From Fidelibacterota bacterium (GTDB lineage Bacteria; Fidelibacterota; Marinisomatia; SCGC-AAA003-L08; D37C17): a stretch of DNA of 64,000 bases. The stretch covers positions 67,338 through 131,337 of the forward strand of contig PANN01000014.1 in NCBI GenBank assembly GCA_002707645.1. The letters run 5' to 3'. This document shows, piece after piece, positions 27,987-37,316 of this stretch; within the stretch, counting starts at the first letter, position 1; the number at the start of each line of letters is the position of its first letter. The position numbers and the translations under genes were made by a program. The notes beneath the pieces were generated by a model. The model was not told the DNA's origin, made no database searches, and was given only the letters and a program-made list of their open reading frames with translations.

Positions 27987-29211
27987 TTAATAATTCTAAA
28001 AAACTAAATTTATAAAATAATAAAATTGAAAACCAAAAAAGCGGTTCCATTATTAACTGATAAAAAATATTAAAGAAAAATAGTCCAAATAAAAAAGTAA
28101 AAATATGATTTTTATAGTTCATAAATAATGGCAATATAAAAGAAATAACTAAAATTGATACAAGATTAATAAATCCACATTCAACTAATGAAGTTATATA
28201 TAGGGAATGATAATTACCATATTTAATACCACTCCAATAATATCCTTTAATTAATAAATATGAAGTGCCAAAACCTGAACCAAATAATAATATTTTTAAA
28301 TCACTAAAAGCTGTATGAAATCCTTCTTTAATTAACTTAAAATGTATTCCAGCAGACGAAAACCTTGAAACTTCAAAGATATTCAACCTTTCTTCTAAAG
28401 CTAGCGATAAGTCAATATATTCATTAATATTCATAAAGTATATAATAATTGCAAAAAAAACTATACCATAAAGCGAAAACATTAACATATTATTTCTTTG
28501 TTCTTTTTCGCTTATAAGTAATTGCAACAGAATTACCATAAATGCTAGCAAGTATAATGTTCTTGAAAAACTAAGAAATAAAAAACATATATTTATAATA
28601 ATTATAGTTTTAGTATATTTAATTTTACTATTGAAAAAAAATAGAATAAAAGTAAAGAAAAACAAGACAACATTTCCTCTATTGGAATCCATTGAATAAC
28701 CGCCAAGTCTTGGAGTGAAATATGCTATCTGATCTGGAATCAAATTAATAAAACTACTAGTAATCTCAATATTTGAAAACCAATTTATTAAAAGAACTAA
28801 GTTAAAAAAATAAAATAAAATTGAACCAAAAAATGAAGAAATTATTAATATTCTTTTTAATTTATTTATATCGTTAGAGTAAGATAGTATAATTGCTGAA
28901 GATAATATTAGATATGATAATAAAAAGAATCTTTTAATCGACATATAAATATCTAAAGAAAAAAATATACTAATGAGACACGTAATGAAATAAATGGAGA
29001 AAAATAACAAAATAAAATTATTTGAAATAATCCATGAAAAATCAAGTAAATCTTTTTTATAAACTATTAAAATAAATATAGCTAAAAAACTAAAAAACAA
29101 ATATGGGGTAAAAATAAAAAAATCAAAAGAATCAGATAAGATATTTATTCGATCCGCTCCAATCATAGCTAAAGATGAAATTATTAATATGTTGATTAGA
29201 TTATTTACCAC
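27976..29211 (-). CDS. O-antigen ligase / polymerase-like membrane protein
   Basis: 411 residues with about ten to twelve membrane helices and a large outside loop (about residues 255-330). The helix FLFLSFSRTLYLLAFMVILL with the Arg-Thr pair, and the loop ending in GNYHSLYITSLVECGFINLV with its conserved His-Ser, are typical of the O-antigen ligase/Wzy superfamily. The protein either polymerises repeat units or joins a glycan to its acceptor on the periplasmic side. Ligase and polymerase cannot be separated by sequence reading. It overlaps the GT2 and GT4 genes by 11 bases each. Confidence 0.75.
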   Translation of the reverse strand: MVNNLINILIISSLAMIGADRINILSDSFDFFIFTPYLFFSFLAIFILIVYKKDLLDFSWIISNNFILLFFSIYFITCLISIFFSLDIYMSIKRFFLLSYLILSSAIILSYSNDINKLKRILIISSFFGSILFYFFNLVLLINWFSNIEITSSFINLIPDQIAYFTPRLGGYSMDSNRGNVVLFFFTFILFFFNSKIKYTKTIIIINICFLFLSFSRTLYLLAFMVILLQLLISEKEQRNNMLMFSLYGIVFFAIIIYFMNINEYIDLSLALEERLNIFEVSRFSSAGIHFKLIKEGFHTAFSDLKILLFGSGFGTSYLLIKGYYWSGIKYGNYHSLYITSLVECGFINLVSILVISFILPLFMNYKNHIFTFLFGLFFFNIFYQLIMEPLFWFSILLFYKFSFLELLNEK

Positions 29212-30076
29212 TTTTCAAAATAAATAAATATTTAAATAAATTATATAATGAACTTAATAATGTATATACAAAAACTAATAACACTCTACTCTTATAAAAC
29301 TTGATACTAAATTTTAATCTATTATAAATAGATAAGAATTTAAGCTTAAATAATATAAGCTTTTTATCATTATGAAATATTTTAGTATTTAGATTTACAA
29401 CTAATTTAACTTTTTTACTCCTAGCTCTTTTTGACCAATCTACATCTTCGTAATACATAAAATATGATTCAGATAGATATCCCACATCATTTAATACATT
29501 ATGGTCAAAAAATAATGAGACACCGGATAAATAATCTATTTCTGTATTATTTAGATTAGATACTGAAGTTATATTCTTAGTAGTTAAAAAATATGGATTT
29601 ATTGTACAGCCTAGTGACTGAATTTCATCTTTATTATTTAAATTGTAAACCATTGGAGTAACAATGGTATTCTCTTCATATTCTTTAATAAGAATATTTA
29701 AAGTGTTCTTTTCAATTTTAATATCATTATTAATAACCCAATAAAGAGATTCAACAAAGTTATTTTTGATGTATTTTAGAGGTATATTTATTGCAGTAGC
29801 ATAGCCATAATTAGAATCTAATTTTAATAAATATATATGATTTTTTTTATATGAGCTAATAATTCTAGGATCTTTTAAATCTAATTTTTTATTAAGATTT
29901 ACATCTAAATATTCTAGAATTTTTTTAAAAGAATTATCATTAGAAAAATTATCAACAATAAATAAGTTAAAATTCTTCTTATCTAAACAACTTAAATTAT
30001 CTAGAAGATTTTTTGTGAATGAAAAAGCATTATAATTGACAGTAATTATTGAACAACAGTTTTTTTTAATCATCAT
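29201..30076 (-). CDS. Glycosyltransferase family 2 protein
   Basis: 291 residues with a GT-A domain: CSIITVNYNAFSFTKNLLDNL at the start, FIVDNFSNDNS, and the DxD-like WVINNDIKI. The acceptor-side motif YFMYYEDVDWSKRARSKKVKL resembles rhamnosyltransferase-like GT2 enzymes. A C-terminal hydrophobic stretch (residues 262-286) may attach it to the inner membrane. It probably extends the lipid-linked repeat unit of the surface polysaccharide made by this locus. It overlaps its neighbours by about 11 bases on both sides. Confidence 0.87.
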   Translation of the reverse strand: MMIKKNCCSIITVNYNAFSFTKNLLDNLSCLDKKNFNLFIVDNFSNDNSFKKILEYLDVNLNKKLDLKDPRIISSYKKNHIYLLKLDSNYGYATAINIPLKYIKNNFVESLYWVINNDIKIEKNTLNILIKEYEENTIVTPMVYNLNNKDEIQSLGCTINPYFLTTKNITSVSNLNNTEIDYLSGVSLFFDHNVLNDVGYLSESYFMYYEDVDWSKRARSKKVKLVVNLNTKIFHNDKKLILFKLKFLSIYNRLKFSIKFYKSRVLLVFVYTLLSSLYNLFKYLFILKSGK

Positions 30077-30914
30077 ATGAAATTGATTCTAACAATTTTT
30101 TATTATATTCAATGTCACTATCTTTATATTTATTAATTATATTTTTGTCAACCATCTTACAATCATTATTTAAATCAAAATTTCTGACACCACAAAAATT
30201 ATACAGCTTTAATATTTCATCATCAGTATTATTAATTAAATCTTCAAATTTCATATTTAATTGCTTAATCCCTTTTGAATTATTAATTTTAGTCTGGTCA
30301 TAGTATTTTTTATATAATTCTAAAGAATCATTAATTGTATTTATTTTCAATGACCTATATATTCCACCTCTATAAATTGATAAAAATTGAATAAATGAAT
30401 CAAAAAAACTATTAATATTTGCAATATCTTTTTTCTTCAATTTATTTTGTCTATTAATAAGACTACAGGAAACATCAAGGGGGTTTCTTACAATATTAAC
30501 AACACATAAATCAGGAAATATTTTTTTCCATAAATCTAAAGTAAATGTATTTAATGGATCCTTAAAACCCCAAGGTTTGCTGAAATTTTCAAAATTATTA
30601 TTTTTAAAAGTATTTATTATTCCAAAATAAAATAGATATAAAAATTTATTATTAATAGTTTTTTTAAGCTTGGAAACCAAAAGATCTGTATCGTTTTCAA
30701 TTAATAAGTTAAATGCTTTAGGATTATCCCAGTAAGAATTATTGAACGAAACAAGCCATCTATTAAGTCTTTGGAAAAAAATAGATTCCTTATTTGAATC
30801 CTGATATGAACCAAAATAAACACCATTATTTTCTAATAGCTTAACTATTAAAGTAGTACCACTCCTATGCATACCAGTTATTATTATTGGTCTTGCTAGA
30901 TTCATATAATCCAA
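30066..30914 (-). CDS. Sulfotransferase family protein (first of two)
   Basis: 282 residues. The 5'-phosphosulfate loop is IIITGMHRSGTTLIVKLL (residues 10-27) and the 3'-phosphate-binding block is VNIVRNPLDVSCSL near residue 145, both signatures of PAPS-dependent sulfotransferases. GFKDPLNTF supplies a likely catalytic-region motif. In this setting it should add sulfate to a sugar of the nascent polysaccharide. It overlaps the GT2 gene by 11 bases and the second sulfotransferase gene by 13. Confidence 0.85.
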   Translation of the reverse strand: MDYMNLARPIIITGMHRSGTTLIVKLLENNGVYFGSYQDSNKESIFFQRLNRWLVSFNNSYWDNPKAFNLLIENDTDLLVSKLKKTINNKFLYLFYFGIINTFKNNNFENFSKPWGFKDPLNTFTLDLWKKIFPDLCVVNIVRNPLDVSCSLINRQNKLKKKDIANINSFFDSFIQFLSIYRGGIYRSLKINTINDSLELYKKYYDQTKINNSKGIKQLNMKFEDLINNTDDEILKLYNFCGVRNFDLNNDCKMVDKNIINKYKDSDIEYNKKLLESISYDD

Positions 30915-31783
30915 CTTTTAATATCTAAATTACATGATTTAGATAACGAATAAGATTGTTCATTATTCCAATCTATGTATTTTTTATTTATAGTACTATA
31001 AGATAACTTTCTTTGAGCAATATTTTTTTTATTTAGATTATTAATTTTACTTGTAATAATAAATCTTATATACTCAGATGGAATTAAATTTTTAAATAAA
31101 GTTCTTAGCATATTATCTGAATGAGTTAAATCTCTTATAAATTCAAACCTCATTAAGGCAGATTTATTTTCGTGAAATGAGATATTTAGATCATCTTTAA
31201 ATTTCATATTTAAAAAACTATAAATTTTTCTAAGAATTTTTTTTCTATTATCTATAATTAAAAAATCTTCATACTTTAAATATAAAAATTTAGAATCTGG
31301 AAATACTTTTTTATATTTCTCTACTTGTTTATGATATAAACCTCTAGATAAATAACTGTGATGTGAAAAAGAAAATTTGCTACCATTTTCTAATCTTTTA
31401 TTTTCTAATTCAAGTGCATTATTAAATGTTTCATTTTCATATCCTCTTGATTTAGACATAAGATAATGAGAATAAGCTCTATCAATCGGTTTTCTAAAAA
31501 TGATTATAAATTTAGGATTAATAATATGTTTTTTAATATTTTGAGGTGTTTTTTTGTAGTAAATATAAGAGGGGTCAATTTCACCTCTTATTTCATATGT
31601 TTTATTATTATATTGATTAAAATACCAATTTAAACTTTTATTAAAATTCTCACTAAAAAAATGGGTTTCTTTTTTATATGGAAGCGAAAAACTAGAATCT
31701 TGATTTAAAATTTTATGAAATGTAGATGTAGCTGCTTTTTGAACACCTAAGATAAAAAAATCAGGTAATTTATTACCATTCAT
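30902..31783 (-). CDS. Sulfotransferase family protein (second of two)
   Basis: 293 residues of a different subfamily, closer to heparan-sulfate-type sulfotransferases. The 5' loop is FILGVQKAATSTFHKIL, followed by KETHFFSENFNKSLNWYFNQY. EIDPSYIYY and the 3'-phosphate block IIFRKPIDRAYSHYLMSKSRGYENETF follow, all in the usual order. Together with the neighbouring sulfotransferase it implies a glycan sulfated at two positions or on two sugars. It begins 5 bases after the Wzz-like gene. Confidence 0.88.
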   Translation of the reverse strand: MNGNKLPDFFILGVQKAATSTFHKILNQDSSFSLPYKKETHFFSENFNKSLNWYFNQYNNKTYEIRGEIDPSYIYYKKTPQNIKKHIINPKFIIIFRKPIDRAYSHYLMSKSRGYENETFNNALELENKRLENGSKFSFSHHSYLSRGLYHKQVEKYKKVFPDSKFLYLKYEDFLIIDNRKKILRKIYSFLNMKFKDDLNISFHENKSALMRFEFIRDLTHSDNMLRTLFKNLIPSEYIRFIITSKINNLNKKNIAQRKLSYSTINKKYIDWNNEQSYSLSKSCNLDIKSWII

Positions 31784-31788
31784 AAGGA

Positions 31789-32790
31789 TTAGTTTCTAAA
31801 TTGTTTTAAAATACTTTTTAATTGATTAAATACTGATTTGAATAAAATGATAAGAAAAGTACCTAAGAAAGTAAAACATAAAATGATAATAAATCTTTTA
31901 GGATATTCCTTATATAAAGAAGGCTTAGCTGTATCAAGAATATTAACAAAAAGTCGTTCTTTTGATTCTTCAATTCTAGATAACTCAAATTGTTTTCTAA
32001 TAGTAATATATACTTCTTGATTAACCTCTACTTTTCTAATAAATCTAGTTCTTTCAAGTTGGATTTCAGGGGTATCTAAATTTACAGGATATTCTTTTTT
32101 AAATTTTGTTAATTTAAGTTCTGATTTTTTAAGCTCATCTTCTGCAGAATCTACCATATCTTTTAAAAACAATCTTGTTTTACGAGCAAATATTTTTTGT
32201 TCATTACCAACATAATCAATCACGTATTCAGAAATAAAATTTGCTATGTCAGCAGCTAATTGAGGTTCATCCATCAAAACAATAACTTCTATCAATCCTG
32301 AATTCTTTTCATCTACAAATATTAGCTTATCAAGTAATTCTATTGCATCTTCTTCATACTTTAATTTTGAATTATAGTTATATGTATTAAAAAAGTTTTT
32401 AAAAAATAAAATAACGTTACCAAAAAAGCTTATATTTTCAAGCTCCCAATGTTCAATTAAATTAACAGGAGTAAAAAAATTACTTGAATTCCATTTCTTA
32501 TATATTATTTCTTTTTTTAATCTTCTACTTTCAATAATATCAGGAATATAAAAATTATTATCAGTATTGGAAGATTCAAACCCAAAAGACTCTATAGCAT
32601 CTTTAAAATCACTATATACTTCTGTACTTCCAGATAATTCTCCAGCTGGATACAGGGTTATTGCAGATTGAAAATAAACATTTGCAAAAAATGAGTAGGT
32701 TATAGATAAAAATAAAGAAACTAATATATATTTCTTAATGTTTAACTTATTGTTAAATATAAATTCTAATATCGATACAGAATTTTTCAT
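31789..32790 (-). CDS. Wzz-like polysaccharide chain-length / co-polymerase protein
   Basis: 333 residues: one membrane helix near residues 20-38, a large periplasmic region with a coiled-coil stretch (about 195-280, QKIFARKTRLFLKDMVDSAEDELKKSE), and a second helix near 302-322. LDTAKPSLYKEYPKR before the last helix is the proline-rich segment of Wzz/Wzc proteins. No tyrosine-kinase domain is attached, so it is the chain-length-determinant type. It directly follows the export protein gene by one base, the standard Wza-Wzz pairing. Confidence 0.82.
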   Translation of the reverse strand: MKNSVSILEFIFNNKLNIKKYILVSLFLSITYSFFANVYFQSAITLYPAGELSGSTEVYSDFKDAIESFGFESSNTDNNFYIPDIIESRRLKKEIIYKKWNSSNFFTPVNLIEHWELENISFFGNVILFFKNFFNTYNYNSKLKYEEDAIELLDKLIFVDEKNSGLIEVIVLMDEPQLAADIANFISEYVIDYVGNEQKIFARKTRLFLKDMVDSAEDELKKSELKLTKFKKEYPVNLDTPEIQLERTRFIRKVEVNQEVYITIRKQFELSRIEESKERLFVNILDTAKPSLYKEYPKRFIIILCFTFLGTFLIILFKSVFNQLKSILKQFRN

Positions 32791-32791
32791 A

Positions 32792-34348
32792 TTAATTTGA
32801 TGCGCTCTGGATTACTGCAATTAATGTTGCTAATTGACCTATTAAGCTCATTGATTCTTTTAATTTATTCCATGTATTAAAATTTTCTTTTGTTTCTATG
32901 AAAATTATATCACCATTTGAAATTCTATTAAACTTTTTTGAAACTTCTATTTTCTGATTAAAAGAATTCATTATAAATATATTACCTCTATATTTATCTG
33001 ATTTCCCTCCAGCTTCATTAATATAGTCAGATATAGATAAACCCTCCGTAAAGGGATATCTACCCGGATTTTTTACTGCACCTATTATCTCGATATAATT
33101 GATTAAAACTGGAACATATACTTTATCATTTATGTTAAGGTTATATTTTAAAATTTTATTTGTTAAATAATCGTCATTTGAAATAATCGAACCTTTTTCT
33201 ATTAGACTTCTTGATTGAACATAAGATATTTCAGATAATGTTCTATTCTGCGGTGGTATCAAATTAATTCTATTAAATTCATGATCATGCATTTTACTTA
33301 GAATCTCATTATTTATCATTAATTTACTTTTATTTGCTTTGATTGTATAGCCACCTGCTTTATCGATTAAATCATTAACTGACATATTTTTTTCAAGAAA
33401 ATAATAACCGGGAATATTTACTTCTCCACCAATATGTACAATCTTTTTTATACTATTATTTTTTGGTATAATTATATGGTCATACTCAAAAGTAAGAAAA
33501 TTATCAATATCGTCATTTATTAAAATTTCTGAAGGAAATTCTTGTTTATTAGTAAATCTTGAAACTCTAATATCATTAATATTAATTTCTTCAGTAAGAC
33601 CACCACATATATTAATAAGATCCATTAAAAATTCATTATTCTTGAATTCATATCTGCCAGGATTATCAACTCCTCCATAAATATCAATGTACTTCTTATA
33701 ATTAGATAAATATATAGCATCTCCTTCTAAAACATACGGATTATGTCCAACTCCTAATCTTTTATATTTCAATAAATCAATACTAGAATTAACTGAATTT
33801 CTTTTTAATATAATATTTCTATATGTAAGATTATTATCTTCACTAAGGTTGATATTACTAACAATCTTTTCATATACATCCGAAACTTTTTCTAATGGAT
33901 TTGTTAAAATCTTTGAAGGCCCAGAAGTAGTTCCATAGATATTAATATAAAATTTTCTTGTATCTGTTAATGTTATATCAATTTTTGAACTACTATATTT
34001 TTTAATAAATATATTTCGAATTTTATCATATGACTGTGAGAGAGTAAGATTTTTTAAATTAATCATTCCAATGTTTGGAATAATAATATCATTTAATTTA
34101 GATATAACAATATAATTACTAAAAGTAATATCATTTGCAGCATAATTAATAAAAAATTTATCTCCTGGACCTACGATATAATTATCAACATCAATACTAT
34201 TACTTAAAATTGTATTATTATGCTGATTCTGTAAATTGTTATTGTTATTCTTGATCTGATTGGAATATAATTTTTTTAAATTCCATTGATTTAGAGAATT
34301 ATTTTCAGAGAATAATAAACTTATAAGTATAATAAATATAATTTTCAT
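32792..34348 (-). CDS. Polysaccharide export outer-membrane protein (Wza-like) with several SLBB domains
   Basis: 518 residues with a signal peptide (MKIIFIILISLLFSENNS) but no lipobox Cys. A poly-export domain begins YIVGPGDKFFINY (about residue 58). At least three SLBB units follow, each with a G-x-(V/E)-x-x-PG-(R/Y)-Y core: IDIYGGVDNPGRYEF, VHIGGEVNIPGYYFL, and IIGAVKNPGRYPF. A further unit near residue 135 (IYGTTSGPSKIL) is weaker. Several SLBB domains are common in Bacteroidota-type exporters. It should form the outer-membrane channel for the sulfated glycan made by the downstream genes. Confidence 0.87.
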   Translation of the reverse strand: MKIIFIILISLLFSENNSLNQWNLKKLYSNQIKNNNNNLQNQHNNTILSNSIDVDNYIVGPGDKFFINYAANDITFSNYIVISKLNDIIIPNIGMINLKNLTLSQSYDKIRNIFIKKYSSSKIDITLTDTRKFYINIYGTTSGPSKILTNPLEKVSDVYEKIVSNINLSEDNNLTYRNIILKRNSVNSSIDLLKYKRLGVGHNPYVLEGDAIYLSNYKKYIDIYGGVDNPGRYEFKNNEFLMDLINICGGLTEEININDIRVSRFTNKQEFPSEILINDDIDNFLTFEYDHIIIPKNNSIKKIVHIGGEVNIPGYYFLEKNMSVNDLIDKAGGYTIKANKSKLMINNEILSKMHDHEFNRINLIPPQNRTLSEISYVQSRSLIEKGSIISNDDYLTNKILKYNLNINDKVYVPVLINYIEIIGAVKNPGRYPFTEGLSISDYINEAGGKSDKYRGNIFIMNSFNQKIEVSKKFNRISNGDIIFIETKENFNTWNKLKESMSLIGQLATLIAVIQSASN

Positions 34349-36319
34349 TTAAACAAGGCCAACTTTATTTCTAACATACCATTCTAAAGATAATAATACT
34401 ATCAATATTAGAAGTAAATAAGAATGGTTCTTAAAATCGTATTTAGCATAATTTACATTATTAACATTTGAAATTTCAATATTTTCTAAAAACTCATCGA
34501 TATCAATATTTTTATAAAATAAACCATTAGTATTGTTAGAAATAATTGATAGTAATTCAATGTCAATATCATTATTCAATAATTCACTATTAATTTCATT
34601 GACAGAAATACTGATTATATTACTTGCAATTTTCGATTCATTTAATACAACTTCTGCTTCTAATAGAAAATCTCCACTAGATTCAAAAAATAAAGTTTTA
34701 CTAACGGAATTTTTATTTTCTATATCAAAATCTCTGATCTTTTTATATATAAAATTATCTTTATAAATATTTAGAGTGAGATCATTGATTAATAAATTAT
34801 CATAAAATTTAAGATTAATATCCAATGGATAATCTATATTTATATTTTCTGAATCTGAGAAAAGTTCAAATAATCTATTATTAGAGTAAATTTCATTATC
34901 TATCACTGATAATACTAGGTCATCGAATAATAATTTGTCAACTGATGTATTTGATTTGAAATCATTAATATTTGGAATAAAAAATAATATTATATTATTA
35001 TTTATTGAAATAAATGAATTACTATTATCATATGAAAAATCTTGTTCACCATCACATTTCAAGGCGAAAGATACTTCATTTGGTTTTAAGTAATAACTAT
35101 TATTATTATAATCAAAATTATTACTTAATTCATTTAATATTGGTTTATTTAATTTAGAAAAACTACAATTACAATATTCTAAAATATAATTATTTGTAAA
35201 GTTGTTTGGACCTAAAAAATATAATATTTTATTACTTGATGTATTTATAAAATCACTAACAAGACTATTATCTTTTTGATAAATAGGAAAATCATCAAAT
35301 ACTACTAAATCGTAATTATCTAATTGATAATCACTAAAAGAATTATTCCACAAATTTTTATTTATTCTGTATAAATGATTTATTTTATAATCAAATAAAT
35401 TATTTTTTATTAGGCTTTTTATATAATTAGTATTCTGTGAAATAGAACCGCTGATAATTAGTAATTTTTTTTTTGAGAATCTATCTTTTGTAATAAGAAG
35501 GTTAAACTTATTATTTTCATAATTTGATTCAAAGTTTTCATTATTTATGAAAATAGTATTATTTATATCTATTTTATCATTAGGAACGTAAAGAGATATT
35601 TTTTTATTATTTTTATCTTTTAAATCATATGCACCTATTCTAACTTTTCTATTAGAAATATTATTTAAGTATATTTCACCAGTTTTTTTTTCTCTAGACG
35701 TAGAGGTAACTAAAACGTCAATTCTGAGGCTATCACTGTAATAAAGTGTATCTAATAATTCAATACTAATATCTGATTTGGAAAAGTTCTCATCTCCATA
35801 TCCTAAAATATTAACAGGATTAAAATTATCAAAATCAAAATTTTCTGATCCATGATTATTCAAGCCATCTGAAAGTAAAAATATATTATTATCTGATTTA
35901 TAATTATCGAAAAATTTACTAAAACTAGTATAATTATCTTTAAAAGTAATTTTATTAATATTCAATACTCTTCTTAATGAATCGCCAAAAATATAAAAAT
36001 TAAAACTTAATGATTTTTTATCGCCCCATTTAATTATTTTATTAATATCTTCTTTAAGAAGTTCACTTTTAACATTCATACTTTTAGAATTATCAACAAC
36101 AATATCAATGATTTTATTATTATTTATAGAATGCTTAACATTTGGATTTATTATTAAGACAGTTAAAAAAAATATTATAAACAACCTAATAGATATTAAC
36201 AAATATCTAAATCTTTTAATTTTTAAGCTATCTAAATAATAATACTTATATACTAAATAAGTAAATATTGATAGAAAAAAAATATAGCTAAAATGAAAGT
36301 CAACACTAAGCATGTTCAA
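34349..36319 (-). CDS. Membrane protein with von Willebrand A-like domain
   Basis: 656 residues. Two membrane helices occupy about 10-26 and 41-60, then a vWA domain with a complete DxSxS metal site (VVDNSKSMN) and SDGLN. A long periplasmic or cytoplasmic middle of beta-rich character follows, and a single helix near the C-terminus (HSYLLLILIVLLSLEWYV). The layout resembles BatA-like or uncharacterised vWA membrane proteins of Bacteroidota and Calditrichota. The function is not known to me. It overlaps tsaD by 14 bases and is one base from the export gene, so it may share regulation with the polysaccharide block. Confidence 0.65.
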   Translation of the reverse strand: MNMLSVDFHFSYIFFLSIFTYLVYKYYYLDSLKIKRFRYLLISIRLFIIFFLTVLIINPNVKHSINNNKIIDIVVDNSKSMNVKSELLKEDINKIIKWGDKKSLSFNFYIFGDSLRRVLNINKITFKDNYTSFSKFFDNYKSDNNIFLLSDGLNNHGSENFDFDNFNPVNILGYGDENFSKSDISIELLDTLYYSDSLRIDVLVTSTSREKKTGEIYLNNISNRKVRIGAYDLKDKNNKKISLYVPNDKIDINNTIFINNENFESNYENNKFNLLITKDRFSKKKLLIISGSISQNTNYIKSLIKNNLFDYKINHLYRINKNLWNNSFSDYQLDNYDLVVFDDFPIYQKDNSLVSDFINTSSNKILYFLGPNNFTNNYILEYCNCSFSKLNKPILNELSNNFDYNNNSYYLKPNEVSFALKCDGEQDFSYDNSNSFISINNNIILFFIPNINDFKSNTSVDKLLFDDLVLSVIDNEIYSNNRLFELFSDSENINIDYPLDINLKFYDNLLINDLTLNIYKDNFIYKKIRDFDIENKNSVSKTLFFESSGDFLLEAEVVLNESKIASNIISISVNEINSELLNNDIDIELLSIISNNTNGLFYKNIDIDEFLENIEISNVNNVNYAKYDFKNHSYLLLILIVLLSLEWYVRNKVGLV

Positions 36320-37301
36320 TTGATGAAAAGGGTAAGATACTTAATTTAGACACATCATTTAAGAGCATTTTTTTATACCCTACCATAGCAATCATTGCAG
36401 CGTTATCAGTACAGTATTTAAAATCAGGGAAATAAATTTTAATTTTTCTATTTTTTTCTATTTTATTTGCCTTTAATCTAAATCTTTTGTTTGCTGAAAC
36501 ACCTCCAGCTATTAGAATATTATCAACTGGATATTTATCAAGAGCTTTTAATAATTTTGTTAACAAACAATCAATTATACATTCTTGATAACTAGCAGCA
36601 ATATTTGATAGTTCAATACTTAGTTCATCTTTAGTAAATTTATTAGTCAGATATAGTAGAGCTGTTTTAATACCACTAAATGAAAAATTAAGAGGGTTTG
36701 ATTTTACATTTGGAATTGTAAATGAATATTTATTATTATTTCCATTTTTCGAAGCTTTTTCAATTTCTGGTCCACCAGGATATCTTAGACCAAGAATTCT
36801 TGCACCCTTATCAAAAGCCTCACCTGCAGCATCATCAACAGTTGTAGATATAATTTCGTAGTTATTAAAACTACTTAACTTCCATATTTGTGTATGTCCG
36901 CCTGAAACTAATAAGCACATATAAGGAAATTTTAAATTACTATCAATTTGACCAGAAAAAAGATGTCCTTCTAAATGACTAACACCAATAATTGGAATAT
37001 TTAATCCAATTGATAATCCTTTAGCATAATTAAGCCCAACCATTAAACTACCAATTAATCCAGGACCTTGAGTGACAGCGATACCACTTAAATCAGATAA
37101 TTTTATATTAGAATCGGTTATAGCTTTATTAACTATATGATTGATTAATTTTTCATGATTTTTTGAAGCAAGTGAAGGCACCACACCTCCATATTTACTA
37201 TGAACTAATTGTGTATTAACGACATTTGATAGTATAATTCCATCTTTAAGAACTGATGCAGAGGTTTCATCACATGAAGTTTCAATTCCTAAAATTATCA
37301 T
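36306..37301 (-). CDS. tsaD: tRNA N6-threonylcarbamoyladenosine transferase
   Basis: 331 residues. TsaD transfers the threonylcarbamoyl group to A37 of tRNAs reading ANN codons. The ASKHA fold blocks are present: ILGIETSCDETSASV at the start, metal-binding His109 and His113 in GVSHLEGHLFSG, LLVSGGHTQ, and GEAFDKGARILGLRYPGGPEIEK. The late GGVSANKRFR motif is also standard. It lies 15 bases after rpsA and overlaps the vWA gene. Confidence 0.95.
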   Translation of the reverse strand: MIILGIETSCDETSASVLKDGIILSNVVNTQLVHSKYGGVVPSLASKNHEKLINHIVNKAITDSNIKLSDLSGIAVTQGPGLIGSLMVGLNYAKGLSIGLNIPIIGVSHLEGHLFSGQIDSNLKFPYMCLLVSGGHTQIWKLSSFNNYEIISTTVDDAAGEAFDKGARILGLRYPGGPEIEKASKNGNNNKYSFTIPNVKSNPLNFSFSGIKTALLYLTNKFTKDELSIELSNIAASYQECIIDCLLTKLLKALDKYPVDNILIAGGVSANKRFRLKANKIEKNRKIKIYFPDFKYCTDNAAMIAMVGYKKMLLNDVSKLSILPFSSIEHA

Positions 37302-37316
37302 AAATATTTTTATTAA

